A stretch of DNA of 64,000 nt, from NCBI GenBank assembly GCA_022496185.1, contig WTXG01000011.1, positions 519,338 through 583,337 of the forward strand. The letters run 5' to 3'. The notes under the pieces were generated by a model. The model was not told where the DNA came from, ran no database searches, and was given only the letters and a program-made list of their open reading frames with translations. The DNA is from Multifurca ochricompacta (taxonomy: Eukaryota; Basidiomycota; Agaricomycetes; Russulales; Russulaceae). Positions 31,027-43,096 of this stretch are shown here, in pieces. Every line of letters starts with the position of its first letter. The stretch's first letter is position 1. The translations under genes were made by a program, and so were the position numbers.

Positions 31027-33769
31027 TGGTGCTGGTCGTCACCAGCAAAGTTTATTCTCAGGTTGCCTCTGATAGGAAGTATCCGTCAGTCTGCTCAAAG
31101 TATGAGCAGCTGGAATCCTTGTATGGCACTGTGGGTAGCATGGCCACCTACAATTTGTGGTGCTCGGTTTCGTCCTTCCAATTGGAGGAAGGCAAACCAT
31201 TTAGGCCCCAATTGCAGCATGTGCTAGATGCTAGGAATACCCTCAAGGAGAATGGGATGGAGGTCTCTGACCTTCAGATGAGCTTTATTCTGCTCCAATC
31301 CCTTCCCCCATCATACAGTGCCATTGCTGGCTCAATCCTGGCTTCAGGTCCTCCTGAACGCCTTTCCCCTCAGGACCTCATTCAGAGGTTCCTAAATGAG
31401 GAAAGCCGACTTGCCGGCCCCGCAGGAAGTGGTGTTGGGGCTGCCCTTAACAAGGCAGCCCATGTCAACAAAAATAAAAATAAAAAACAAGTAACTTTCA
31501 CGCCACAACCTGCAGGTGCATCATCGTCCAATGATGTCACCTGCTTCTACTGTCAGAAGCCGGGCCACAAGGCAAATGAATGTCAGCAGAGGAAACAGGA
31601 TCGGCAGAATGCCACTGCTGGGAAAAAGGGCAACCAGAGGAAGGCGCAAGGTGCCAGTACACCATCATCTTCCCACCAAGTAGCTACAATAGTTAATGGT
31701 AGTGGAAGAATACAGGAGGTGCATGAGACACCTCACATTAAACTTTATACCTTGAATGCGACTGAAGAAATCTTCAATGATGATGGATTTGCCTGGATGA
31801 TGGACAGCAGTGCCACCACCCACTTCACACCTTTTGAGTCAGATTTCTATGAATATCTGCCTCATTCAGGACATACTGTTACAGTGGCTGATGGAACTGT
31901 GGTCCCAATAGAAGGAGTAGGAAGCGTCCATATAAGGACCAATAAAAATTATATATTGGAACTTAACAATGTCTTCTACATGCCATCAGCAGGAAATCGC
32001 ATCTTATCAACAAGTCATATCACCAATAGAGGTGGTATGGTCCTATTTGATCAGTACAATGTCGCAATAGAGTATAAAGGACAAAGAATAGCGGAAGGAA
32101 TCAAGGCTGGGGATCTATATTGGATCCAAGGGGTTATAATGGACAAATCAACCGCTGCCCTGAATACTGCATCAACCAGCCTTGATACCTGGCATCTCAG
32201 AATGGGTCATATGTCTAAACAAGCACTGAAAAGATATGCTCCTGAGGCTGTAAAAGGTCTCAGTTTAAAAAATAGCCAAGAGGAAGTGAAGCCTTGTCAT
32301 GGCTGCGAAATGGGAAAGTCCCATTGCCTTCCTTTCCCTCCCTCTCATAAGCGGGCTTCAGCACCCCTAGAGGTCATTCATAGTGACCTAGTCGGTCCAC
32401 TCCAATGTACCTCAATACAAGGGAATTTGTATTTCGCCACCTTCATAGATGACTTTAGCTGTAGTGCTATAGTTGTTCCAATGAAGGCAAAGCATTACTT
32501 CAAATCGGTCTTTGCAAATGTTAAGGCATTCTTAGAAAACAAAACAAACTATAAAATAAAGACCTTACATACAGACTGTGGTGGCGAATATGTAAATAAT
32601 GAGCTGAAGTCCTTGCTAAGTGAGGCTGGCATAGAGCATAAACTTACGATGCCATATTCCCCACAACAGAATGGAAGAGCTGAAAGGTTCAATAGAACCA
32701 TAATGGAAAAAGCCACTAGCATGCTTCATCATGCTGGGCTTTCTCTTGGCTTTTGGGAGTGTGCTGTCTCTACAGCATGTCACATATATAACAGAACTCC
32801 CATCCATTCTAACAAGTGGAGGACACTGCTGGAACTTCTGGTTGGGGACATACCAGATGTTTCTTACTTTAAAGTCTTTGGTTGTGAAGCATACTATCAT
32901 GTTCCGGAAAACAAGCAGCAAAAATTGGATCCTAAAGCCAAAAAAGCTGTCTTTGTAGGGTATGAGCCAAATAGCAAAGGCTATAGTCTATGGGATAGAC
33001 ATACCCGGTCCTTTGTTTCGTCCAGAGATGTGACGTTTAATGAAGAGTCCTTCCCATCCCACTCTGTAACGGACAACAGAAGTAAAGCAAAGGAACAAGT
33101 CATTCCAGTAGAAGGAGGGTCTGTCCAACCCTCACCAGCAATAGCCACAGTTCCTCAGGATCCTGAGTATAAGGATACCGAGGTTGAGGAACAGGAGGTA
33201 GTGGAGCCTCCTCAAATAAATCCTGAGCCTACCACACCTGATAATGAAGTTGACACACACACAGACACCATTTATCAGACACCACCATCCCAAATAATGG
33301 AACCCTCCCAACTCCCCACCAGAACTCGTGCCATTAGAAAGTCAACAAAAAAGACTAAAGGCAGACTTTCCCAACCAGTTTTTACTAGGGAAAGTCCATG
33401 CTCTGAACGATGGGCAGTGGCCATACAGGAAGATTTGGATCTTGATACTGTCCTGCCAAAACGCTCACATCGTCTGAATCCTCGCTTCTATAATGAGGAT
33501 AATGCAGAGTTTGTGCAAGGTTCATCCAGACTTGGGACCATGGAGTTGCTAAATGCCGCTGGTGTCTCTTATAGAGACCCCCTGACTTTTCAGGAGGCAA
33601 TGCAGTCTGAAAATGCCACTGAGTGGCTTGAGGCATGTCAATATGAGATAGATGCCTTACAAAAGTTAAATGTGTGGCGCCTTGAGGATCTTCCTGAAGG
33701 AAGAAAGGCAGTCAAATCCAAATGGGTCTTTAAGTTGAAACCAGATGGACAGTTTCGTGCCAGGCTTGT
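31027..33769 (+). pseudogene. gag-pol: Copia gag-pol, first part (gag, protease, integrase, start of RT)
   Basis: Open throughout. Gag: UBN2-type region (SDLQMSFILLQSLPPSYSAI) and knuckle CFYCQKPGHKANEC near 31540-31585. Protease: WMMDSSATTHF near 31795 (D-S-S-A in place of the usual D-S-G-A). Integrase: zinc region WHLRMGHMSKQAL...CHGCEMG near 32185-32310, DDE core with HSDLVGP, LHTDCGGEY and YSPQQNGRAERFNR (32370-32700). An acidic linker follows, then the first RT strand WVFKLKPDGQFRARLV, where element F cuts in after 33769. The reading frame happens to stay open upstream into the element E LTR, but that part is not copia. The N-terminal gag is missing. Confidence 0.9.
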
Positions 33770-34310
33770 TGTCACAGTTAGGTGCGGCACTGTGTCGGAC
33801 ATCGAGCAGGAGCTAGTCTCCCAAGTCAAGATGTATCAAGTTCAAGTCAAGACCCCAAGCCTTTGGAGTCAAGTTGGTTCAAGCCCACAACAGAGTCGAT
33901 AGGGCACGTGCGAGAGTTGAGGTCGATGGCAGAGACACTCAGTCCTGCAACAAGTTCAAGAGGGTCGAAGGCTCTCCAAGTTGTGTCTTGGAGAGTTCAA
34001 GTGGGGTTCTTACAGAGAGAGTTCAAGTGAAGTCAAAGCACCTTGGATTGGGCACAAGAGAACAGACTTAGGTCTGTCTCTCTACTTTACTGCACTTTAA
34101 ATACAGGTGGGTTTAGCTATGTCATAGTGGGTAGAAGGTTCTAGTACTATGATGTATGATCTAGTGGTTGCGCAGTAGAACTAGCTAGAACCAAGGAGAA
34201 GGAGGAGGGGTTGAGCCCTCAGTAAGCAACAGTAATGTAGTGTGTCAATAAAAGTCTGTTTCTTTGTCAGTCAGTCTCATGTCACCTTGGCCAGTGTAAA
34301 ATCCGTCACA
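33770..34310 (-). repeat. 3' LTR of element F
   Basis: 541 bp, TGTCACAGTT...ATCCGTCACA as read on the plus strand. Differs from the other LTR by a few substitutions and one-base indels. Confidence 0.92.
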
Positions 34311-34345
34311 TCACTCCCCTTGTACAGTTCAGCTTGTCCCCAAGC

Positions 34346-35453
34346 TCAGTGACCAACTGTGAATGTAATCATGTGAGGAGGTAGTGTGAGACGACGGTGG
34401 GAGTGAGGGCGGCGTGTACTGCCAACTCCACCAGCTTGAAGGATTGCGCGGAGTTCAGGATTGGGGGCAAAGGTCATGGCTTCTGCTGCAGTAGGGATTA
34501 TGTCCCAAGTGGGCGCATATACATAAGTGAGATAAGGGAAGAGGCGATAGTAGACATCAGCCCTAGACATGGCATGGACTGTTTCTTGGATGTCTTGGTG
34601 GGCTCGGCTAACCTGTCGTCTCCAGTGGGCCAGTTCACAAAGAGCGCCATCCAGTCGTCGAGTAGCATAGCGGAAGTGGGCAACTTCTGCCCAAGCACCT
34701 GGATCCTGAAGTTCATCCAATGCATGACTGACGATTGGTGTAAATTCTGTGTCTGGGTCAAAGAGTCATTGCTGAAAGAGTGTGAGGATAGGATTGGGGA
34801 AACCTGGGTGTCGGGCATGAGGTCATGCATATAAAGGAAAGCGAAAGATAGGCTCATCAGCCCCCATGGTGCAGACAACAGTGGGCTCATCTTGTCGAAA
34901 GTCGTAAGCAATGTAGCAAGCAATCCTTCGATAACCATGGAGTCAGTGATTAAATGGGGAAAGTAGTGACAAGTGTTATGCATGTGGTTGCAGATAAATG
35001 GGGGGCCTGGATAAGTGTAAGGAATGGGTGATTGTTGGGTAGCAGCAGCATTGCCAGGTAGACATTCCAGTTCTGGGGTAGGTGGTCGCTGGTCTCCAGT
35101 ACCATTCTGGGTTTGAGTTCCTCCAGTAGCACCAGCCTCTAAGCATGAACGCGTCTCCTGTAGCATGGTCAATACACAGTTAGAACTGCTGGGTCTAGAT
35201 GTTGATTCACAGATGTTGTAATAGAGATGGCATTGGTGAGGGTTTGGATGGGATCGTCAGACATAGTAAAGGAAAAGTGTGAAGGAGGGGTTGATGAAGC
35301 TGGTGTGGTTGGAAGTGTAGGGGCATCTTGCGGGAACTTGAGCGCACCTAGGTTTGCTGCATCAGCAGCAGCAACAGCAAACTGGTCTCTGAAGTTAGGG
35401 TCTGGGGCGGAGGGTGAAGGCTGAGTGTTGGTAGGTCGGCATGTGGTAGACAT
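34346..35453 (-). pseudogene. Element F third ORF, downstream of pol (broken)
   Basis: Three overlapping minus-strand frames (35169-35453, 34498-35172, 34346-34720) occupy the place where elements C and E carry ORF3. The first begins MSTTCRPTNTQPSPSAP, proline/serine-rich. The second contains a conserved-looking block with PFICNHMHNTCHYFPHL. The last has a likely helix (ARHFRYATRRLDGAL-like, WRRQVSRAHQDIQETV) followed by RADVYYRLFPYLTYVYAP, which loosely resembles GDVYQTIAERYADTYARP of the C/E proteins. No zinc knuckles are seen. Homology to ORF3 of the other family is an inference from position and this short resemblance; the frame is disrupted. Confidence 0.5.
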
Positions 35454-35580
35454 CCTAGGGCCTGGTTTGACACCTTTGCGTGGGGAAAAGAGGCAAGTGA
35501 GTCATTTGGTGCGGGCCATGATAAGAGGAAGAGGTGTGTGTGGGGGAAAGGAGGTGGGAAAACATGTAGTCACCCCCTTC

Positions 35581-38500
35581 TTAAGGGAGGCGTTGTCCCT
35601 GATGCCTGGGAAGAGAATCATAGTAATGTTTGATCAGTGCAGGGGCATGACAGTCAGAGCTATCAACCCAAGAGTTCTCACTGGCAGGATAGCTGACCCA
35701 GCTGACTAGAAATTGGAGCTTCTTAGAATGCCCATGGAGCCGGTGATTAAGGATAGCTGCCACTTCATATTCTTCTTCCCGATTAACAAGCTCGGTGGGG
35801 GCCTGAGGTAATTGGGGCCATGTGCAACAGTTTCTAGATAGGGAGATAGAAGATCAATATGAAACACATCATGGATATTCATGTGGGAAGGCAGGGACAA
35901 GCAATACGCCACAGGGGAGATACAGTTCAGAATGCGGAAGGGGCCATAACAGCAGGGGGCTAACTTAGTCGATGGGAAGTGGGTCTTCAGGTTGCGCCCT
36001 TCCAACCAAACCTGAGTGCCCACTGCGAGAGGAGGTCGCATCGGGCGACTCGTGGGGGTTTGAAGTGCTAGTTCAGCGTGGGTACGTGCAGCCTGAAGGT
36101 CGTGGAGACGGGTGTCGACTTGGGGAACACTAGACTCGGATAATTGTCCGTTCCAATCGAACGAAACACCGTGTATTAGCGCATGCGGAGATAGCTTGGA
36201 TTTGTTGTGTGTCCATGAATTATGGACGAATTTGGCTAATGGCAAGTAGTCCGGCCATCGAGATTGATCGTCACCAAGCCAAAGGCGGAGGTATTGTTCG
36301 AGCCATAGATTCATACATTCGCTCGAACCGTCCGTTCGGGGTGAAAAGCGGTCGACAGGTTTTGTTGGATACCCAGTACACGGGCAAGTTCACGGGAAAA
36401 GTGTGAGGTAAACCAGGGATCCCGATCAGAGATGATACATTGTGGGACACCAAAGGTCGGAAAAACATGTCAATAATACAGGGTAGCGATCCCTTCCCCT
36501 GTGATGTCTTTCGAGCAGGGAATGAATTTTGCTGATTTGGAGCAGCCTTGGTCCACAATGTGAGTACCGCATTGTAACGCCCGAGGGCGGGAGATCTGTG
36601 ATAAGATCCATTGCGACATACTGAAAGGGGCTGGCCGAGGCTGGTACATCAACGGAAACAAAGGGGCTTTCTTAGTTAACTTTGGTTTATTTTCTTGACA
36701 TGTCGCACAACCCTGAACATATTCTCAGACGAATTCCCTAAGACCGATGCTGTTGTAATCGGCTAATACCTTTCGCATAGTCTTTTCAATACCCGGGTGT
36801 CCTCGAGGACATGATCATGATAACGTCGGAGAATGTCCCGTCGCGCTAGCAGGTCAGATGGGAAGGGGTGTTTAACCGTTTGTAGCGTTGAGAAATAATT
36901 TGTTGGGGAGGATTACGACCTTTTCATTGTCTTCGGTTCCGCATCAGCGTCGGGCCGTCGTGAGAGCATATCTGCCATGGTGTGTAATTTTCCAGGGACG
37001 TGTTCCAGAGAGAAATCAAAATCAGCCAATTCCTGAAGCCAACGAGCCTGTCTTCGGTTGAGTTTTTGTGGTTCTCGAAATACTGTAAGTTATTATGGTC
37101 TGTGCAGACCTGAACTTTGTGTGGGCTCCAAGGAGTATTGACGCCAGACACGAAAGGCTACCATAATCGCAATAATTCTCTATCATATATGTCCCAATTC
37201 CTCTGAGTCTCGTCAAGCATTTTGAGAGGTATGCGATAGGATGTAAGCGTCCCACAGGGTCCTTCTGGCTTAACGTGGCACCAACGGCATATCCAGAAGC
37301 ATCTGTATCTACGATAAACGGCTGTTCAAAATTCGGTTGTGCGAGCACCGGTTGAGAGGTTACGCGTTCTTTAAGTGTATCGAAGGCATGCTGTTCTGCT
37401 GCTGTCCACTTCCATAGATTCTTGGCACTGGTTAGGGCATTCAGAGGGGCGGCAATCTTGCTAAAGCCCTGAATGAAGCGACGATAGAACTGGCAGAACC
37501 CTAAGAACAATCAGACTTCTTTCACGGTTGTGGGAACCTTCCAGGTGGTGACGCCTTCCACTTTGACTGGATCCATATGAACTTGATTTGCCTCCAAGAT
37601 GAGTCCAAGGTATTCTATTTGCGTTTGTTCAAAGGCACACTTTTCTGGTTTGAGGTAGAGATCTAAGCGATTAAGTTTATCCAGAACACGATGGACCTTG
37701 GATCGGTGATTGTCGAGATCATTATCTGTGTGAATAAGGATGTCGTCCATATAGACTGTAAACCACGCCTTTCCTGTTGCGTTGTGATCATTGAGTTCAT
37801 CTCTGAACTCGGCATTCATCATGGTTGGAATGTCGCAGGGGAATTGGTTAAGCCAAAGAACATCACATTGGGTTCAAAGAGGCCCCGATTAGTTTTGAAC
37901 GCGGCTTTCCAGCGGTCTTCGGGTACGATACGGATATTGTTGTAGCCCCAGTGAACGTCCATCTTTGTGAACAAAGTACTTCCTCGGACTCGATCAATAA
38001 GTTCTGGGATAAGCGGGAGAGGATAAGTGTTTCGGATTGTCCAGTTATTCAGTTTACAATAATCTTGTATGGGTCTAAGTTTTCCATCCTTCTTTTTAAT
38101 AAAGAAGAATGGAGATGCGTATGGTGATTTGATGCCAAATATAGCCCTTTTTCAAATGTTTGTCGAGGAAAGTGTTCAACACGTCTTGTTCTCCCGGTCT
38201 GAGTGGATAGATCTTACAGTCCATTGAGGCGAGCGTCTGCTTTTAGTTCGATTTTATGGTCCCAGGGTCATTCTGCGGGGAAGCGTTGAGCTTCCTGGTC
38301 ACTGAATACTTTCTGGTGTCGGTGATACTCCAAAGGGACAATCTGATCCCAGGATCGTTCTATCTTATCTTTAGCTTTGATTGCTAACTCTTGCGCGATG
38401 TTGAGTTGCTTTATCTGTTTGGTAGGTAGACTGAATGTGACCTTGTCCATAAGGTGTCCTGCTGTCCAATCTATGTGTGGGTTATTTGCTGCGAACCACG

Positions 38501-38662
38501 ATATCCTAGAATCACTTCATCCGTTCCGATTGACGCGACATAAAATCTGTGTTGTTGTGCTTTGTCGTCGGTGACGACATGGAGATTGACGCATCGTGTG
38601 ATATAACGCGTGGCATTAGGTGATCCATCTGCGTTTTGTAGTCGTTTCGGAATTGTCAGCAC
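35581..38662 (-). pseudogene. pol: Element F pol remnant
   Basis: Read leftward. Protease surroundings 38471-38662. RT pieces at 37511-37822 (WFTVYMDDILIHTDND, YMDD motif). RNase H pieces at 37022-37510 (FCQFYRRFIQGFSKIA, FIVDTDASGYAVGATLSQKD). Integrase fragments around 36426-36661 (SKSAKFIPCSKDITGEGIATLYY). Integrase C-terminus 35706-36314 (MNLWLEQYLRLWL, VGTQVWLEGRNL, HDVFHIDLLSPY), then a chromodomain-like end (LQFLVSWVSYPASENSWV, 35600-35740). At least six frame breaks. Dead, and divergent from the A/B/C/E family. Confidence 0.82.
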
Positions 38663-38846
38663 TTCATGGGGAGTCTGTGTTTGATTACTGTTTTATAATT
38701 AATAAAGTTTTCTGTGGCTCCACTGTCGATGAGAGCTTCTATTTGGCCTCTTTTTCACTCCATGTAATGGAACAGAGATTGTCATTGCTCTAATAGGTGA
38801 TCTAAATACATGGTGTGAGATTAACGCTCAATGAAGGCCACATCAT

Positions 38847-39651
38847 TCAAGCGATATAAAAATCCTCATCCCCTTTGAATTTACTCTGAAGGGCGAGGCG
38901 TTGATCGTCGTTCATGGATCGAAGAGCGTTGGCGAGCGTGTCGACATCTATCTCGGTTGTCTCTACAGGTTTCTGTGTGTGAGCTTTAGTAGGTGCCATT
39001 GTAGTTGTCAAAGGGACTTCGTGATTGTGGCGGTCCGAGCCGGCTACTGGCGCTGGTATTGGTATTAATGCGCGGCTTCTTATTCGGGCAGTCCCTGACA
39101 AGATGTCCTCGGCGCCCACACTCAAAGCATCGGCCATCCTTCCTATATTGCTCTTTCTCTTCTGTTGTAATCGCCTTTTTGATGACATCGGCTCCTTGTG
39201 AGTGTGGGTCCGACTCGCGTTTCTTATAAAACGTAAATTTGTTGCCTCGGGGTGGCGTGTTTGTTGTCGACCACGTGCCGAGGGCGTCTTTGCTATACAA
39301 CCAGTTTGCATGGTGTTTCCTGGCCAAGGCCGCTGCTTCGTCAAACGTCTTAGGTTGGTCAAATAGGAGCATAGTCTGAACCAATCGTGTGGGGAGGCCT
39401 GGTGAAAGAATTGCCGAGCGCTGGGTCATCAATATGGAGTTCGGCCCTTGTAGCCAGCGTGTGAAACTCGGCATGTATTCGTCGATATTAGAATCTCTCA
39501 TTTGTAAGCGATCTAACGCTCGCAGTGCTTTCTGTCCAGCCGCCACATTGGCCCATGCATCTCGGAATATTTGTCTAAATTTGTCCCAAATGTATGGGAC
39601 TTGGATGTTTCCCTCTTTGATGTCGGTCAACCATTTGATCTGGTCTATCAC
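38847..39651 (-). pseudogene. gag: Element F gag remnant
   Basis: The open segment 38986-39651 encodes a gag core (WDKFRQIFRDAWANV, LDRLQMRDSNIDEY, ARKHHANWL) and the knuckle CFECGRRGHLVRDC (CX2CX4HX4C) near 39100-39145. A frame change near 39000 leads to the tail 38847-39362 ending QSKFKGDEDFYIA. The N-terminal half continues toward 39720 (MVQNERTRVAFTLG) with a TGA just before the open segment. Confidence 0.78.
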
Positions 39652-39719
39652 CCATCGGTCTACTCAGGGTCCTCGTAGCAGTCCTAGTGTGAACGCAACT
39701 CTCGTTCTTTCGTTCTGAA

Positions 39720-40454
39720 CCATGGCTACTGTTTCATTGAGGCTGAAGAATAGTTCCAGTTTGGCGAGCCAATCCATAGCGATGTCTCGGTCCCTGTCGA
39801 AGAAGGGTGGCGGTACGCCCATCATGGGCCCTCCCGAATACGTTGCCCCTCCTCCTGGAGCGGGGGTCCTTGCGGTGGTTCATCAGGGTTTCTTCCTGTC
39901 ATTCTGGTAATTGGCCTATCTTCGGGGCTTCGTTGGGTCGACTGTCTGCGACTCCACAATGTCCTCCTCCGCGGCCCTTCGTGCCTGCCTGGTGTTCGGT
40001 CTAGTCGTCATTGTGTGTGGTGTTGGTACTTCTGTGTTTTCGTCGTTCGGGGTGGGGCTGTCTGCTGCCGCAAGAAGAGCAAAGCGGTTATGGAAGTCAA
40101 TAGGTAAGTCGCCGTGCGTTTGTGGTTCTAACTTGTCTGTCAGATATCAGAGTGGGGAGTTGTCTTCAAGAGACGCTTCTTCAGACATTGGGGATTGGGG
40201 GTCACGCGCTGAGTAAGACGTCATGCTGTCGGATTCGGGCAAGGGACGCGGTGTCGTCTCCTTGCAATTCAGGTGAGTTTTCGAGTGTTCATTTATGGAT
40301 ATTACTGATCACGTTGATAGCAAGCAGCTTCGGGGGTTGTTTGTCGGTTCTGTGGTCAGGGTTCGGGTTCGGGTGTCAGGGCAAGGGACGCGTCGTCGTC
40401 GCCTTGTGCGTTCAGTGAGTTCTAGTGTCTTTCTGTTTGATAAGTCTGTTCTAA
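39720..40454 (-). other. Element F leader / gag 5' region
   Basis: Between the recognisable gag start and the 5' LTR. Minus-strand frames are short and interrupted; plus-strand open frames here look like shadows. Probably the degraded gag N-terminus and untranslated leader. Confidence 0.4.
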
Positions 40455-40990
40455 TGTCACAGTTAGGTGTGGCACTGTGTCGACATCGAGCAGGAGCTAG
40501 TCTCCCAAGTCAAGATGTATCAAGTTCAAGTCAAGACCCAAGCCTTTGAGTCAAGTTGGTTCAAGCCCACAACAGAGTTGATAGGGCACACCGAGAGTCG
40601 AGGTCGACAGCAGAGACACTCAGTCCTGCAACAAGTTCAAGAGGGTCGAAGGCTCTCCAAGTTGCGTCTTGGAGAGTTCAAGTGGGGTTCTTACAGAGAG
40701 AGTTCAAGTGAAGTCAAGCACCTTGGATTGGGCACAAGAGAACAGACTTAGGTCTGTCTCTCTACTTTACTGCACTTTAAATACAGGTGGGTTTAGCTAT
40801 GTCATAGTGGGTAGAAGGTTCTAGTACTATGATGTATGATCTAGTGGTTGCACAGTAGAACTAGCTAGAACCAAGGAGAAGGAGGAGGGGTTGAGCCCTC
40901 AGTAAGCAACAGTAATGTAGTGTGTCAATAAAAGTCCGTTTCTTTGTCAGTCAGTCTCATGTCACCTTGGCCAGTGTAAAATCCATCACA
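40455..40990 (-). repeat. 5' LTR of element F
   Basis: 536 bp, TGTCACAGTT...ATCCATCACA as read on the plus strand. Partner of 33770-34310. Confidence 0.92.
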
Positions 40991-42340
40991 CTTGTGGCAA
41001 AAGGTTTCACTCAAATAGAAGGAGTGGACTTTGATGAAACATTCTCCCCAGTTTCCAGATTTGAATCACTTCATTTATTACTAGCATTAGCTGCGCTAGA
41101 AGATTGGGAAATCCACCAGATGGATGTCAAATCGGCATTCCTTCATGGCGATCTGGATGAGGAGATTTATATGGAGCAACCTATTGGTTTTGTCATTGCT
41201 GGACAAGAGTCCAAAGTTTGTAGGCTACAAAAAGCATTATATGGCCTCAAACAAGCCTCCCGAGCATGGAATCTTCAATTCCATGCAGTTCTTCATGAAC
41301 TGGGCTTCACTCGGACATACTCTGATGCAGGAGTATATGTGTATCATCACCATGGGGGGGATGATTCACTTTTCGTCATTCTTTATGTTGATGACATCAC
41401 TATACTTGGATCTTCAAAAGATAAGATAACATGGCTGAAGGAATCTCTATCTAGCAGATACGAGATGACTGACCTTGGAGAAATCCAGTCATATCTCGGT
41501 GTTAACATCACCAGAGATCGTCCTAACAAGACGCTGGAAATTGATCAGGCAGCTTATGTTTTGTCTATTCTTGAGAAGTTTGGGATGAGGGATTCCAATC
41601 CAGTATACACCCCCCTACCAGCCGGCGCAGATGCACATCTGGTCAAGTTTGAAGGCCAAGCATCTACTTCAGAAATAAAGAAGTACCAACAGCTAATGGG
41701 GTCACTGCTATGGGTGCAGATTGGAAGCAGACCCAACATTAGTTTTGCTGTTGTGCGCCTTAGTCAATATGCTTCCAATCCTTCACAACATCATCTGCAC
41801 CTAGCAAAGTATGTTCTAAAGTACCTAAATGCTACTATGAACTACAGGGTGCGATATTCTGGAGGGAATGAAGAAAGTGGCCTTCACGGCTTTGCAGATT
41901 CCTCATGGGGAGATCAAGAGGACTGCCACTCTACTTCAGGCTACGTTTATATGCTGGCAAATGGAGCCATATCCTGGTGCTCTAGAAAGCAAAAAACTGT
42001 AGCACAGTCCACCACAGAAGCTGAATACATGAGCCTAGCTGAGGCTTCTAATCAAGCTGCATGGTATAGGATGTTTATGGAGGAATTGGGATATGAAGTC
42101 ACTTCACCCATACAACTCCATTGTGACAATAAGGGTGCCGTAGACTTGGCATTGAACCCTGTCACAGGAAGGCGGTCAAAACACATACCAATAAAGTACC
42201 ATGCAATCAGGGAGTATGTTGAATCGCATCTAATCAATTTAGTGCGAACTCCCACCGGTGAAATGCTGGCAGATGGCTTCACAAAGTCTCTACCAAGAGT
42301 GTCACATGAACACATGGTTACTAAACTTGGACTTGTATGA
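40991..42340 (+). pseudogene. pol: Copia pol, second part (reverse transcriptase, RNase H)
   Basis: Resumes with LVAKGFTQIEGVDFDETFSPV, continuing the frame broken at 33769. RT catalytic motif FVILYVDDITILG is near 41375-41410, the RT thumb (NKTLEIDQAAYV) follows, and RNase H has ADSSWGDQEDCHSTSGYVY, AQSTTEAEYMSLAEA and HCDNKGAVDLA (41890-42150). It ends KLGLV then TGA at 42338-42340. Apart from the insertion and the missing 5' end no stop or frameshift was seen, so the copy was probably young when hit. Confidence 0.92.
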
Positions 42341-42546
42341 GCATGTTCTCGACCTCGAATGTGGCACAAGAAGTGTCCATATTGCCGATCTCGAGAGTGA
42401 CGCAAGAGGTGTGTGACTGAATGCGTTTCAGTTTGCATAACACACTTCAGATCACTCCTCTCCTCTCATCAACTCACTCTCATGCCTCCTAATTGGCGAT
42501 ATACTTGTTCAATTCGTTTTGACCTGATGCCTTCATCATGGAGGGA

Positions 42547-42992
42547 TGTTGACACGGCATGTGTCTTGAGGTGCTTCAGGCATCTAGGTTAGGGTCTAAG
42601 CTGTGCTAGATTAGATTAGATAAAGATTCGGAGTTTCGGACTTTTTACTATATCATTATTACTTACTTTCTCTCGATGCACAGCAGCTGACTGATGTAAC
42701 TTAGTAATCCTATGTAGCATGTGATATCTCACTGGCCAATGGCCTTAGTCCCTCAGTAGTAGATTCTAGCACATTCCATTGCGCACAGACCATCCTTTGT
42801 AGATATATAAGGAGGTCTTTTTCTTCCCTTACACTTCAGAGTTTACTTCACCTCTGAAGCATAAGTTCCTTCTTCTTTACTATCTATCATACCTTTGACT
42901 GACTATTCATATATAGTAACTTGTCTCTTAGGTCAGTAGAATAGTAATAGAGTTTACTTCACCTCTGAAGCTAACTTGTCTCTAGCCTTACA
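42547..42992 (+). repeat. 3' LTR of copia element G (right end uncertain)
   Basis: Starts TGTTGACACGGCATG after the purine tract and aligns with the solo LTR at 20606. A TATA box GATATATAAGG is near 42805. The right end is placed at TTACA 42992 as a guess, because no intact partner exists. A 22-bp direct repeat (AGAGTTTACTTCACCTCTGAAG, 42839 and 42951) lies near the end and could mark an internal duplication. Confidence 0.6.
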
Positions 42993-43096
42993 CGCTAACT
43001 ACAGTCAGTATCACTGCGCGCACATGCCTGTTTATCAGACAGTGCTCGCCATTGCAGAGGGGAGGGGGGCTCATCAAGGTTGCCCAGGTTGTGGAG

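Larger units (their letters stand above)
33770..40990 (-). mobile_element. Element F: Ty3/gypsy retrotransposon inside copia RT
   Basis: 7221 bp with TG...CA ends and LTRs at 33770-34310 and 40455-40990, flanked by the perfect 5-bp duplication CTTGT (33765-33769, 40991-40995). Internal coding is on the minus strand: gag 39651 to 38847, protease, RT, integrase and a chromodomain-like end to about 35581, then a third ORF 35453-34346, and a purine tract (minus strand AAGGGGAGTGA) before the 3' LTR. LTRs are about as similar as in E, but the internal genes are heavily broken. Confidence 0.92.
31027..42992 (+). mobile_element. Element G: Ty1/copia retrotransposon, 5'-truncated and split by element F
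   Basis: Copia order is protease-integrase-RT-RNase H. Coding sequence 31027-33769 continues at 40996-42340 once element F and one copy of the CTTGT duplication are removed. The polypurine tract GGAGGGA precedes the 3' LTR at 42547. The 5' LTR and the first part of gag are missing; sequence begins abruptly at the end of the element E 3' LTR. Confidence 0.9.

Noticed and set aside
30822..33902. A single 1026-codon ORF spanning LTR, copia gag-pol and the start of another LTR
   Set aside because: It is a chimera: its first ~68 codons are element E LTR and its last ~44 are element F LTR; only the middle is copia.
39389..40549. Plus-strand open frames in the left part of element F leader/gag
   Set aside because: All recognisable gag and pol motifs of F are on the minus strand; these frames show no motif.
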